Shown: positions 8,885 to 17,540 of the stretch, one piece after another
Position numbering within the stretch: position 1 is the first letter of the stretch
Layout: each line of letters opens with the position of its first letter
Origin: Desulfurococcaceae archaeon
GTDB lineage: Archaea; Thermoproteota; Thermoprotei_A; Sulfolobales; Desulfurococcaceae
DNA length: 64,000 nucleotides
Assembly: GCA_028275705.1 (NCBI GenBank)
Contig: JAPWUD010000005.1
Location: 1-64,000 of the forward strand
Direction of reading: 5' to 3'
Notes under the pieces: model-generated
What the model saw: only the letters and a program-made list of their open reading frames with translations
Told to the model about the DNA's origin: nothing
Database searches by the model: none
Translations under genes and position numbers: made by a program

Positions 8885-9345
8885 GAGTGGAGTTTATACT
8901 CAATGGTAGGAAAGTAGCTGTAGATGTTGAACCAAGTGAAACACTATTGAATACCCTAAGGTTTAAGCTGAGGGTTAAGAGTGTGAAGAGGGGTTGTGAG
9001 AGGGGTGAGTGTGGTAGCTGCACTATACTACTAGATGGTCAACCAGTTACTTCATGTATGCTTCTAACTCTACAGGTTGAGGGGAGGGAGGTAACAACAG
9101 TTGAGGGGTTGGAGAAGGATGATTTATTCAAGAAGCTCGTTGATTACTTCATTGAGGAGGGGGCTATACAGTGCGGCTTCTGTACACCTGGAATTCTACT
9201 AACAGCGTGGGCTGGTTTAAAGCAGGGGCGTTTTAAGTCGGTGGATGATGTTAGAGAATATGTTGCTAACTTATGTAGGTGCACTGGCTACGTGAAGATC
9301 ATTAACGCCATATATAAAGCCGCGACAGGTGTTGCGGGGAGATGA
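8881..9345 (+). CDS. molybdenum hydroxylase 2Fe-2S subunit, set 1
   Basis: 154 residues carrying two 2Fe-2S clusters. The plant-ferredoxin-type cluster uses C39, C44, C47 and C59 (CERGECGSC...C); the second uses C98 and C101 (CGFC) and C132 and C134 (CRC). Electron carrier between the Mo subunit and the FAD subunit. It starts with GTG overlapping the previous stop and its end overlaps the next large subunit (ATGA), which shows translational coupling in one operon. Confidence 0.94.
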   Translation: MRVEFILNGRKVAVDVEPSETLLNTLRFKLRVKSVKRGCERGECGSCTILLDGQPVTSCMLLTLQVEGREVTTVEGLEKDDLFKKLVDYFIEEGAIQCGFCTPGILLTAWAGLKQGRFKSVDDVREYVANLCRCTGYVKIINAIYKAATGVAGR

Positions 9346-11702
9346 GTCAACTGGGGTTTAGATTTCTAGCTAGGAGGACCCCGAGGAAGGATGCTGAGCC
9401 AAAGGTAAGGGGTCTAGTCAAGTACACTAATGACTTAGAGTACCCGGGTATGTTGATTGGTAGAGTAGTTAGGAGCCCCTATGCATTCGCGGACATAAAG
9501 AAGATTGATGTAAGTGAAGCAGTTAGAATGGGGGCTGTGGTTATAACCCCCGACGACATACCTCAGAAGCCATTTAACCCTAGACTAGTTAGCGTTGATG
9601 AAGTCACCTTTAAAGACACCTATGTATTAACCTATAAGCCTAGGTATCTAGGTGAACCAGTGGCCGCTGTAGCTGCCTCCTCGGAGGAGTTGGCTCAGCG
9701 CGCGGCTGAAGCTATTAGATTAGAGTTTGAGAGAGTCTACAAGCCAATACTAGATCCATTTGAGGCAATGTCCCCTAGTGCACCTAGAATACACGAGAAG
9801 ATTATGAAGGGTGATAAGTGGATTGACGTTGAGAACAATATTGCCGCGAGGCTAGACTACGAGGAGGGTGATGTCGAGAGGGGGTTTAGTGAGGCAGACT
9901 ATGTATTGGAGAGGGGGTTTAAGACTGGTAAGAGGTATCACATGCAGCTAGAGCCAAAGGCGGTTCTATGTGTGCCGGAGCCCGGTGGGAAACTAACTAT
10001 ATACACAACTACTCAGAGTATTCACAATACGAGGATCCTCATTAGCCAGTTATTCAACATCCCAGAGAGTAGGGTAAATGTTGTTAAGGTACCAATAGGG
10101 GGCTCATTCGGCTCAAGCATACAAACCAACTACTTGGTACCAATAGCGGTAGCTCTATGCTTGAAGGCGGGGAAGCCGGTTAAAATAGCTTATACCCGTG
10201 AAGAAGACATGCTCGACCACTCGAACTTCGTATTCCACTTTAAGATAAAAATAGGCGCGAGGAGAGATGGGTCTTTTACAGCAGCTGAATTCACAAACAT
10301 ACTTGACGTGGGTGCACACCAGGTACAACCATACCCACTACTAGGTACGAGTCTAGGTTGGTTTGTCTCAATGTATAAGTGGAGGAATTTAAGGTATAGG
10401 GGTATAGCAGTGTATACAAACAAAGTACCTGGCTGTGCTCTCAGAGGGTATGGTGCTCCGGAGGTTCAATGGGCTGTTGAAACAATGGTTGACGAGATAG
10501 CGGAGGCTCTTGGAATAGACCCAATAGAAATAAGGCTCAAGAACTATGTAGGGCGTGGAGATATATTCTGGGGTCAGGGCCCAACTGTTCGCTCAGTTAT
10601 AAAGTCGGATGGTGTCCCCGAGTTATTGTTGAAGGGTAGAGAGCTGATTAACTGGGATAAACGGGGGAGGCCGGAGGAGAAGAAGGGGAGGTATAGGCGT
10701 GGAATCGGGGTTGCAAGGGGATTTCACACTTCTGGTGCGGGGGGCCCAATAAGTGGTGAAGTTATTGACTACACTGGGTGTATTTTGAAGCTTAATGAGG
10801 ATGGATCTCTAGACTACCTCACAGCTCTCCAAGATCATGGTGGTGGAACCCTAGATGCTCACGTCAAGATAATAGCTGAAGAGCTTGGAGTACCGCCAGA
10901 CTTGATAAACCTAGCGAGTGCGAGTACTGAGAATACGCCGTACGATGTATGTACTCACGCATCTCGAGGTACATTTGTTGGTGGAGAGTGTGCTAGGAGA
11001 GCTGCCCAGATATTAAAGCAGAAGATCTTCGAGACAGCTGTTAGAATCCTGGGTAGAGTAGTAAATCCAGAGGCTCTGAGAATCGGATATGATGAGAAAC
11101 TAGGCGAGACAGTTGTGTATGTTGAGGGGAGTGATTTAAAGATCACTCTCCGAGAGATCGCTAGGACAGCTTGGCAGAGGAATTGGGGTACACTAGTAGC
11201 GGCTGTAACGTATAGAGCCACCTCTGCACCGCCAAGCTTCACAGTTTACTACGTTGAGGTCGAAGTTGACACTTGGACTGGTAAGATTAAGCCGGTAAGA
11301 GTAGTTGCTGGTGCAGATGTTGGCACACCCGTAAACCCAGACATGGTTGAGGGACAGTTGCATGGGGGTTTTGCAATGGCTTGGGGTATGGCTTTCAGTG
11401 AAGACACGAAATACGATCCATCTACAGGGGAGATCATGGGTAGAATGCTGATAACGGACTACAAGATACCAACGGCTCAAGACGTGCTGCCACCCGAGGA
11501 GTTCAAGGTTTTGATTGCAAATACATACGAGCCATCAGGCCCATTTGGAGCAAAGGGTCTTGGCGAGGCAGCCATGAACCCGGCTGTTGGTGCAATACTG
11601 AACGCTGTATACAATGCTATTGGAGTGAGATTCTACGAGTTACCCGTAACTCCAGATAAGGTGGTTAAGGCTTTGAGAGAGCGTGGTGAGACTCCATGGT
11701 AG
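9342..11702 (+). CDS. molybdenum hydroxylase large (molybdopterin) subunit, set 2
   Basis: 786 residues. Motifs in order: GGSFGSS, VPGCALRGYGAPE at the Mo-ligand loop, DHGGGTLDAH, and GAKGLGEAAM with the conserved active-site Glu. Clearly paralogous to set 1 but diverged in every active-site loop (for example VPGCALRG against VYQGSFRG), so the two enzymes probably act on different substrates. Overlaps the preceding 2Fe-2S gene by 4 bp and the following FAD gene by 7 bp. The substrate cannot be read from the sequence. Confidence 0.93.
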   Translation: MSQLGFRFLARRTPRKDAEPKVRGLVKYTNDLEYPGMLIGRVVRSPYAFADIKKIDVSEAVRMGAVVITPDDIPQKPFNPRLVSVDEVTFKDTYVLTYKPRYLGEPVAAVAASSEELAQRAAEAIRLEFERVYKPILDPFEAMSPSAPRIHEKIMKGDKWIDVENNIAARLDYEEGDVERGFSEADYVLERGFKTGKRYHMQLEPKAVLCVPEPGGKLTIYTTTQSIHNTRILISQLFNIPESRVNVVKVPIGGSFGSSIQTNYLVPIAVALCLKAGKPVKIAYTREEDMLDHSNFVFHFKIKIGARRDGSFTAAEFTNILDVGAHQVQPYPLLGTSLGWFVSMYKWRNLRYRGIAVYTNKVPGCALRGYGAPEVQWAVETMVDEIAEALGIDPIEIRLKNYVGRGDIFWGQGPTVRSVIKSDGVPELLLKGRELINWDKRGRPEEKKGRYRRGIGVARGFHTSGAGGPISGEVIDYTGCILKLNEDGSLDYLTALQDHGGGTLDAHVKIIAEELGVPPDLINLASASTENTPYDVCTHASRGTFVGGECARRAAQILKQKIFETAVRILGRVVNPEALRIGYDEKLGETVVYVEGSDLKITLREIARTAWQRNWGTLVAAVTYRATSAPPSFTVYYVEVEVDTWTGKIKPVRVVAGADVGTPVNPDMVEGQLHGGFAMAWGMAFSEDTKYDPSTGEIMGRMLITDYKIPTAQDVLPPEEFKVLIANTYEPSGPFGAKGLGEAAMNPAVGAILNAVYNAIGVRFYELPVTPDKVVKALRERGETPW

Positions 11703-12622
11703 TGTCTGAAATACCGCCAATTAACATCACAGCACGCAATACTAGGATTATCCCCTTTGAATACGAGTACTACGAGCCTAGGAGCCTTAAGGAGGTATTA
11801 GAGCTCTTGGATAGATATGGGGATCAAGCGAGGATTCTTGCAGGGGGAACAGATCTATTGGTGAAGATGAAGGCTAGACTTGTAGAACCAAGAGTCGTAA
11901 TTAACGTCAAGAAGATTGATGGTTTAAGATACATAGTTGAGGATGGAGAGCAAGTTAGAATAGGTGCATTGACGAGGCTGAGGGACGTTGAGAACTCTGA
12001 ATTAGTTAAAAAATACATACCGGCACTCCACGACGCAGTGAAATCCATGGGTAGTATTCAGATTAGGAATATGGCTACTATTGGTGGGAATCTATGTAAT
12101 GCATCCCCAGCAGCTGATACAGCACCACCACTACTCGTCCACAATGCTAAAGTAGTATTGTCTAGTGTAGGTGGCGATAGAGTTTTACCACTGGCTGAGT
12201 TCTTTAAGGGCCCTGGATTAACGATGTTGAAGCCTAATGAGTTACTCAGGGAAATTATTGTTGAGAAGAGTATAGCTGGGTCATCTGCATTCAAAAAAGT
12301 CTCTAGGGTTGCAGTGGACTTGGCAATAGCTAGTGCTGCTGTATACGTTGAGGTCGAGGATGGCTTTATTAGGAATGCTAGAATTGCTCTTGGATCTGTT
12401 GCCCCAAAGCCTCTGCGGGCGGTGAAAACAGAGTCTTTGCTGAGGGGTTTAAGGATTGATTCTAGAGAGGTGTTAAATGCTTTGAAAACTATAGATGAGG
12501 AAATCTCACCTATAACGGATGTTAGGTCTACAGCGGAGTATAGGAGGTATGCATCAAAGGTTCTTGTATTAGACGCTCTTGAAGTAGCTTATGCAAGGTT
12601 GAAGGGTGGTGTTCATGGTTAG
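11696..12622 (+). CDS. molybdenum hydroxylase FAD-binding subunit, set 2
   Basis: 308 residues with an N-terminal extension of about 20 residues relative to set 1. FAD motifs AGGTDLL and ATIGGNLCNASPAAD are present, and SPITDVRSTAEYR near the end. It overlaps the large subunit (7 bp) and the next 2Fe-2S gene (8 bp). Outside the 77-bp conversion tract the two FAD subunits are only moderately similar, so the duplication is old and the tract is recent. Confidence 0.92.
   Translation: MVVSEIPPINITARNTRIIPFEYEYYEPRSLKEVLELLDRYGDQARILAGGTDLLVKMKARLVEPRVVINVKKIDGLRYIVEDGEQVRIGALTRLRDVENSELVKKYIPALHDAVKSMGSIQIRNMATIGGNLCNASPAADTAPPLLVHNAKVVLSSVGGDRVLPLAEFFKGPGLTMLKPNELLREIIVEKSIAGSSAFKKVSRVAVDLAIASAAVYVEVEDGFIRNARIALGSVAPKPLRAVKTESLLRGLRIDSREVLNALKTIDEEISPITDVRSTAEYRRYASKVLVLDALEVAYARLKGGVHG
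12059..12135 (+). repeat. 77-bp tract shared with 8312-8388 (copy 2)
   Basis: Second copy of the near-identical tract, 76 of 77 bases matching 8312-8388, in the same reading frame and over the same FAD-binding motif. Both borders fall sharply, at CAG on the left and CCACTACT on the right. Confidence 0.9.
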
Positions 12623-13100
12623 AGTCTCCTTTAGAGTTAATGGTGAGCCCGTGGAGTTTGATGTTAAGCCAAGTGAGTTACTAATAAATACACTGCGTGA
12701 AAAACTAGGATTAACTAGTGTTAGGTATGGCTGTGGGATTGGTGAGTGCGGTAATTGCACAGTGCTAGTTAATGGTGAACCAGTATTAGCTTGCCTAACT
12801 CTCACTGTGGATGTTGATGGCTGCGAAGTATTAACTGTTGAGGGGTTGTCTAAGAGCGAGTTGACGCGGGTGCAGAAGGCATTTATAGAGGAGGGTGCCG
12901 TACAGTGTGGTTACTGCACACCAGCTTTTATATTAATGGCTGAGTACTTAGTTAGAAGTAAACCAGAGCCGAGTATAGACGATGTTAGAGAGTACTTGAA
13001 GGGAGTTCTCTGTAGGTGCACTGGATACGTGAATATATTTAAAGCGGTATTGAAGGCCTCGGGGAGTGGTAGAGGAAGGGAGAGGGTTGATAAGGGTTAA
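12615..13100 (+). CDS. molybdenum hydroxylase 2Fe-2S subunit, set 2
   Basis: 161 residues from ATG 12615; the ORF track begins at GTG 12606, but GGGTGGT just before the ATG is a good ribosome binding site. First cluster C40, C45, C48 and C60 (CGIGECGNC...C); second cluster CGYC and CRC. Completes the second three-subunit enzyme. Its last bases overlap the start of the MoaD-like gene. Confidence 0.93.
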   Translation: MVRVSFRVNGEPVEFDVKPSELLINTLREKLGLTSVRYGCGIGECGNCTVLVNGEPVLACLTLTVDVDGCEVLTVEGLSKSELTRVQKAFIEEGAVQCGYCTPAFILMAEYLVRSKPEPSIDDVREYLKGVLCRCTGYVNIFKAVLKASGSGRGRERVDKG

Positions 13101-13350
13101 AGTAATATTTTTAGGCATTCTCGCAGACATCACGGGGATGTCTATTGAGTACCTAGATATACCTGAGAACACTAGCGTGGGATCACTCATAGCTATTCTA
13201 AGTGAGAAGCATAGTTCACTGTCAGAGTGGCTTAGTAAAGTCCCATTAATACAGGTTAGTGTGAACGGGGTTGATGTAACATCACGTGATGTAATACTAC
13301 ATAGTGGCGATGAAGTAGTTTTGTCAACCTCCCTCTACGAGGGAGGGTAG
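13087..13350 (+). CDS. MoaD/ThiS-family ubiquitin-like protein
   Basis: About 87 residues from TTG 13087 (Shine-Dalgarno-like GAGAGGG upstream; the ORF-track start at 13066 adds an unlikely N-terminus). Beta-grasp features: VKVIFLGILADITG, then LIQVSVNGV, then GDEVVL, and the diagnostic C-terminal Gly-Gly (YEGG). MoaD thiocarboxylate supplies sulphur for molybdopterin, which fits the operon of Mo enzymes; archaeal relatives (SAMPs) can also be conjugated to proteins. It overlaps the 2Fe-2S subunit gene by 14 bp. A JAMM protease gene follows 37 bp downstream. Confidence 0.85.
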   Translation: MIRVKVIFLGILADITGMSIEYLDIPENTSVGSLIAILSEKHSSLSEWLSKVPLIQVSVNGVDVTSRDVILHSGDEVVLSTSLYEGG

Positions 13351-13387
13351 ATAGTATCAAGTACACTATTACTTAATTACGCGAAAA

Positions 13388-14086
13388 GTGGTTGTATTGA
13401 AATACCATGAGGTATTTGAAAACAACTATACTCGTAAAATAGGGTTTCTATGTAGACTCATAAACCTCCTTGAAGACTTATTGGAGGAGTCAGATTGTAG
13501 AGATATACTAGTAGACTACTCCGAAGACTCCACTAGTGTTGTAATAATAGAAGGTGTCGGCTGCACATACTCTATTTTAGAGAGTCTTGAGCTGTATGGG
13601 AGAAAATACGATATTAATGTATCAATAGGTCTTGGTAGGTTTAAACTAGGTGATCTATATGGAAGAATCATTGAGTATTATAAACGGGGTTTTCACAGTC
13701 GTTTATTAAGCTACGCAGTACTCACAGATGAAACCGGGATCGAGTACTACTTAGGTGTTTTATTCGATGGAAGGGGATTCCTACTAGAAGGTGGAGTGAA
13801 CAGTGTTTCTATACCGCGGATTCCGCAGTGTCTCACAGCTCACACTCATCCATCTCATTCCCCATTACCCAGTAGCCGCGACTTCTCCGCTATTAGGGAT
13901 TTATTTACCAATGGTGGGTTAGCACACTTCATCGTGTCGATTAATAAAAGTATTGCAATTTATCGTGCTGGTCCACTAACCACTAGTGACTACGAGTTGT
14001 TAATTAATGCCGAGAGATCTAGTAGCCCTGTGGAAGCTTTAATGGATCTAGCTAGGGGTAGTCGAGTTAAAGTGTGCTTTATTTAG
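13388..14086 (+). CDS. JAMM/MPN+ metalloprotease-like protein
   Basis: 232 residues. The zinc signature of JAMM isopeptidases is complete: H152-x-H154-P then seven residues and S-x-x-D165 (HTHPSHSPLPSSRD), with the same spacing as eukaryotic RPN11, and Glu candidates at 115 or 119 upstream. The first about 95 residues are an extra domain that I do not recognise. JAMM enzymes of archaea cut ubiquitin-like (SAMP) proteins from their targets or process MoaD-fusion proteins. Placement right after a MoaD/ubiquitin-like gene supports such a role. Start GTG 13388; TTG 13397 is possible. Confidence 0.75.
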   Translation: MVVLKYHEVFENNYTRKIGFLCRLINLLEDLLEESDCRDILVDYSEDSTSVVIIEGVGCTYSILESLELYGRKYDINVSIGLGRFKLGDLYGRIIEYYKRGFHSRLLSYAVLTDETGIEYYLGVLFDGRGFLLEGGVNSVSIPRIPQCLTAHTHPSHSPLPSSRDFSAIRDLFTNGGLAHFIVSINKSIAIYRAGPLTTSDYELLINAERSSSPVEALMDLARGSRVKVCFI

Positions 14087-14189
14087 CTAGACTTGTGGAT
14101 CCTTGTTAATGGATTATGTCTTAAATATTTTATTTATAGATATTATTTAGTACATAGTAGTGGAGTTAACACAAGTCTAAACCCGGCTG

Positions 14190-15230
14190 ATGACTAGTGT
14201 GGTTTTAATGGGTGTTATATCTAGAGTTATGCAGGTGGTTTCACTTAGTGTATTGTTGGTGTCAGTAACTCTACTTATTCATGGGGTAAATTATCCTCAC
14301 ACTTCAAACCCTACTTTAACCTATATTGTACTCGATTCTTGTAGTTACGAGGTTGCAAGGGATTTAGTTAAGAAATACCCCGAGCTCCATGGAAGGATCT
14401 TATTTCCAGTTGATTTAAACGAGACAATTGAATCTCCACTAGTGGTTTTAGCTACGAATATATCGAGAGGTGAATATAGTGATGTAGTTGGGTATTTATC
14501 AAGGTTTAATGGCTTAGTCGCCTCCACTGATGTCGTGTCCTCTAAGGAGGCTTTGAATAGTAGTGATCTATGGAGTTACTGTCTATATGGTGATCAAGAG
14601 GCCCTAGAGCGCGTTGCTAATGGAATTATTGAAAGTGTGAAGACGCAGCAAAGTACTACTGTTCTAGCGCCAACAATAGGTGTATTGGCTATAGCCACTG
14701 TTGCTGCAAGTGTATTTATTGCTTCATCATGGGATGACATTAAAGACGTCATACGCAGGATCAAAATTCCACTTCCATTGATTATACCAATTATACTAAG
14801 GCAGAAAGTAAGCGTGGAGGATGCATTAAACCACCCCATCAGGTTGAAAATATATGAATTAGTGAGATCTAATGGTGCGGTACCCTTCTCGAAAGTACTA
14901 GAGCTGGGTGGAAAAGCTGTGGTTGAGTGGCACACTTTTATCCTAACGAGGAGTGGGTTGGTAATCGAGTTGAAAATAGGTAGGAGTGGGAGGAAGAAGA
15001 GGTACTTGGTTATCCCAAATCCAGAGGTATTGTCAAAAATCCTCCCAAAGCTTGATGAGAGAGTTGAGTGTGTAATTACGAACAGGGTTAAACCACCCGA
15101 GAAAATAGCAGATGTCTGCAATCTAGACACTCAAAGCGTTATATCAATTCTAAGACTTGTAGGAGTAATCACTTACAGTTTAAACCCAACTATAAAGCCA
15201 AAGTACGCTGGGATCAACACACAACCTTAG
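14190..15230 (+). CDS. membrane-anchored winged-helix protein, probable one-component regulator
   Basis: 346 residues in three parts. A hydrophobic helix at about 10-30 is followed by an external domain of about 120 residues, then a second membrane helix near 155-175 (VLAPTIGVLAIATVAASVFIA), then a basic linker and a winged-helix domain (HPIRLKIYELVRSNGAVPFSKVLELGG, about 210-290). The outside-sensor, membrane, inside-DNA-binding layout suggests a one-component signal transducer. The downstream gene is convergent, so there is no operon clue; it follows the Mo-hydroxylase operon with about 100 bp between. Function inferred from architecture only. Confidence 0.7.
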   Translation: MTSVVLMGVISRVMQVVSLSVLLVSVTLLIHGVNYPHTSNPTLTYIVLDSCSYEVARDLVKKYPELHGRILFPVDLNETIESPLVVLATNISRGEYSDVVGYLSRFNGLVASTDVVSSKEALNSSDLWSYCLYGDQEALERVANGIIESVKTQQSTTVLAPTIGVLAIATVAASVFIASSWDDIKDVIRRIKIPLPLIIPIILRQKVSVEDALNHPIRLKIYELVRSNGAVPFSKVLELGGKAVVEWHTFILTRSGLVIELKIGRSGRKKRYLVIPNPEVLSKILPKLDERVECVITNRVKPPEKIADVCNLDTQSVISILRLVGVITYSLNPTIKPKYAGINTQP

Positions 15231-15361
15231 CAATTAGATGCTATGTTAGATTCCTTTACGACTCTCTAGGGTCGCGACTACATAAACTTGTGAAATATAT
15301 CGCCTTGGATTTGTAATTCTCTAAGGTAGTGTAGAAGTAATTATATTAGTCTATGCATGGC

Positions 15362-16117
15362 TCACAAGTAGTCTACATGATCTACCTTGACCTCGTTGAC
15401 GAGGTCGCTAAGGACTCTTCTAACTCTCTCATCGAGCTCTAATGGGTTTTGAGCGTAGATGATTATTGAGATCTCCACTGGTTTCTTGGCATGTGTTTTA
15501 AAGTATGCCCATTGATGCTTGCTCCTTATTTTTTCCAGTGCGTGATCGACTTCTGCCTCAATCATGTGCTGTGTTCTAACGTGGAGTCTCCTCGAGATGA
15601 GGCCTGAAAGCCTTGATAATACTTCTGCAACGTGGTCTTCAAACACAGCCTTCATCTCGGCTGGTACTCCAGGCAGTATGAATATGTTTTTACTGCCTAG
15701 CACTATGTGAACACCTGGCGATACTCCAACTCTATTGTATAGTGGTCTTGAACCCTGGGGTATGTATATTGCTTTTAGATATTGTGGTGTGACTTGACCC
15801 ACTCTAGACTTTACCATTTCTAAAGCCTCCTCGGAAGGGGTCAAGGGGATTCCAAGGGCTTCTGAGACTCCTTGGAGAGTTATGTCGTCACTAGTGAAGC
15901 CTAAGCCCCCAGTCGTGATCACGACGTCTGCCACTTCGAGGCAACTTGTGAGAGCCCACTTCACCTCGCCTAGATCGTCTGGAACTATAATTATTCTCTT
16001 AACGTCAAATCCTAGTTCAACAACTCGCGAGGCAATCCAACTAGAGTTTGTGTCTTGAACAATTCCTCTAGTGAGCTCAGTCCCTATGGCTACTATACAT
16101 GTAGACTTATACTTCAA
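15362..16117 (-). CDS. CinA/MoaB-like molybdopterin-binding domain protein
   Basis: 251 residues. The N-terminal two thirds is the MoCF/CinA domain: GTELTRGIVQDTNSSWIA and TTGGLGFTSDDIT are the characteristic motifs, followed by the ILPGVPAEM motif. Relatives in archaea are annotated as CinA-like or NMN-related proteins of unproven function. The start overlaps the stop of nadM (ATGA), which fits a link to NAD metabolism; no C-terminal NMN-deamidase domain is present at this length. Not necessarily a molybdopterin enzyme despite the name. Confidence 0.88.
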   Translation of the reverse strand: MKYKSTCIVAIGTELTRGIVQDTNSSWIASRVVELGFDVKRIIIVPDDLGEVKWALTSCLEVADVVITTGGLGFTSDDITLQGVSEALGIPLTPSEEALEMVKSRVGQVTPQYLKAIYIPQGSRPLYNRVGVSPGVHIVLGSKNIFILPGVPAEMKAVFEDHVAEVLSRLSGLISRRLHVRTQHMIEAEVDHALEKIRSKHQWAYFKTHAKKPVEISIIIYAQNPLELDERVRRVLSDLVNEVKVDHVDYL

Positions 16118-16644
16118 TAGCGTTCACCAGGCGATTTTATGCTCATCTTCCACAGCTTTCTAACTCTCTCAACGCCATTAATTTCAATTATTAACTCTGC
16201 CACGGGGCCTGGGACTAGGCTCATCCAGTCACCTCCCTCCACCATTAACTTCCTCACGAGGGAGCCGCTTACACCCTCCAGCGTAGGCGTAGATCTAACT
16301 TCATACCCATAACTCCTGAATAATTCCTGGACAAACGCGTTATTACTGAAAATAGCTTTCACCCTTGGAATGTAGCTTAGAACGTGGCGGGGCCACGCAT
16401 AGTTATTTGGTATATTATCCACAGGCACTATGTAGACCCTCTCATACAGATCTCCCAGACCCCTCTTGATCATCTCAACGCGCTCCCCAGCCGTGAAGGG
16501 GTTTTCAACTGTGTAGTTAAACTGCGCTGCCGCAACAACTACAACTAGCTCGTCGAACTCGTTGAGAATGTGCCTAGCAGAGTATAAGTGACCATTGTGG
16601 AAAGGCTGAAATCTACCTATTAAAGCAACACGATTAAAGCCCAC
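16114..16644 (-). CDS. nadM: nicotinamide-nucleotide adenylyltransferase
   Basis: Makes NAD from NMN and ATP. 176 residues, the usual archaeal length. The nucleotidyltransferase motif GRFQPFHNGHL is at residues 11-21 and the second motif SGSLVRKLM occurs near 144. First gene of a two-gene minus-strand operon with the CinA-like gene (4-bp overlap). The start ATG is preceded by a run of purines in GGGGTTGA but without a classic ribosome site. Confidence 0.95.
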   Translation of the reverse strand: MGFNRVALIGRFQPFHNGHLYSARHILNEFDELVVVVAAAQFNYTVENPFTAGERVEMIKRGLGDLYERVYIVPVDNIPNNYAWPRHVLSYIPRVKAIFSNNAFVQELFRSYGYEVRSTPTLEGVSGSLVRKLMVEGGDWMSLVPGPVAELIIEINGVERVRKLWKMSIKSPGERY

Positions 16645-16809
16645 GTATCAACCCCTACAACACGATCTCTAATTGAGCACGCTCCTTTATATTTTGCCTT
16701 TCATAAAAAACCCCACAAACCCCTGCCCACGCTCCCCTATGAAATATAGCATGCATTATAACTCCAGGTTCCCACCCTTAATGAAGAAAAGCCTAATGAG
16801 TAGGTGACG

Positions 16810-16884
16810 CGGGCCCGCCGGGATTTGAACCCGGGATCTCCGGCTCCGGAGGCCGGCGCCCTCTCCTGGCTAGGCTACGGGCCC
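16810..16884 (-). tRNA. tRNA-Arg (CCG)
   Basis: The minus strand folds as a full cloverleaf: acceptor GGGCCCG paired with CGGGCCC, anticodon stem CCGGC/GCCGG around loop CUCCGGA (anticodon CCG), and a T arm with GUUCAAAUC. Discriminator base is G and CCA is not encoded. No intron. Confidence 0.93.
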
Positions 16885-17001
16885 TTTTATTTCTCTATGG
16901 GTATTGAGTCTTCTAAATTTTTATTGGTGTTGACTATGGGTTGTTAAGGTATTTGAGTGTTGCATTTTTGTGGCTTGATGTTTTTGCTTGGTAAGGTGGT
17001 A

Positions 17002-17391
17002 TTATGGGCACTTATTTATTTTCGCAACTGCCTCTATCATTATTTCTGCGTTTCTCGGTAGGTTTTTGACTTCGACGACGCTTCTAGCTGGGGGTTCTTC
17101 CTTGAAGTACTTGGAGTATACTTCATTGAAGACTGGGAACATTGATATATCTCTGAGGAATATAGTTGTCTTCACAATGCTTGATAGTGAGCCACCTGCA
17201 TACTCCACAATGGCTTTCAAATTCTCGAGTACTCTCTCAACTTGTTTCTCAAAATTAGGTGCTACTAGGGTGCCGGTGGAGGGGTCTAGTGGTATTTGAC
17301 CCGAGATAAATAGCCATCCATCAATACAAACAGCTTGACTATATGGACCAATGGGTTTTGGTGCTTTATCAGTGTAAATAACCTTCTTCAT
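17002..17391 (-). CDS. ridA: RidA family reactive-intermediate deaminase
   Basis: 129 residues, the normal length. Starts MKKVIYTDKAPKPIGPYSQAV with the IGPYSQA motif, and keeps FISGQIPLDP and the Arg of PARSVVEV that binds the imine carboxylate. Family members hydrolyse reactive enamines/imines made by PLP enzymes. Preceded by a good ribosome site (GAGGGGAG) and a TATA-like TAATTTAAAT on the minus strand. It stands alone, with the symporter gene divergent in neither direction (both on the minus strand, about 150 bp apart). Confidence 0.93.
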   Translation of the reverse strand: MKKVIYTDKAPKPIGPYSQAVCIDGWLFISGQIPLDPSTGTLVAPNFEKQVERVLENLKAIVEYAGGSLSSIVKTTIFLRDISMFPVFNEVYSKYFKEEPPARSVVEVKNLPRNAEIMIEAVAKINKCP

Positions 17392-17540
17392 ATAGCTCCC
17401 CTCGGGGATTTAAATTATGCAGAGATTAATTAATCTGACCTCCTCCCCGCCTTGAATGACGAGGCTTTCGGTTGTAAATGGCTCTTAGCCGAGTATGTAG
17501 TGGATGATGGGAGAGGAGAAAAAGTGTTGTGTTGGGGCTT

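Noticed and set aside
14594-15130. 178-codon minus-strand ORF
   Set aside because: Shadow of the membrane-anchored winged-helix gene, whose domains read clearly on the plus strand.
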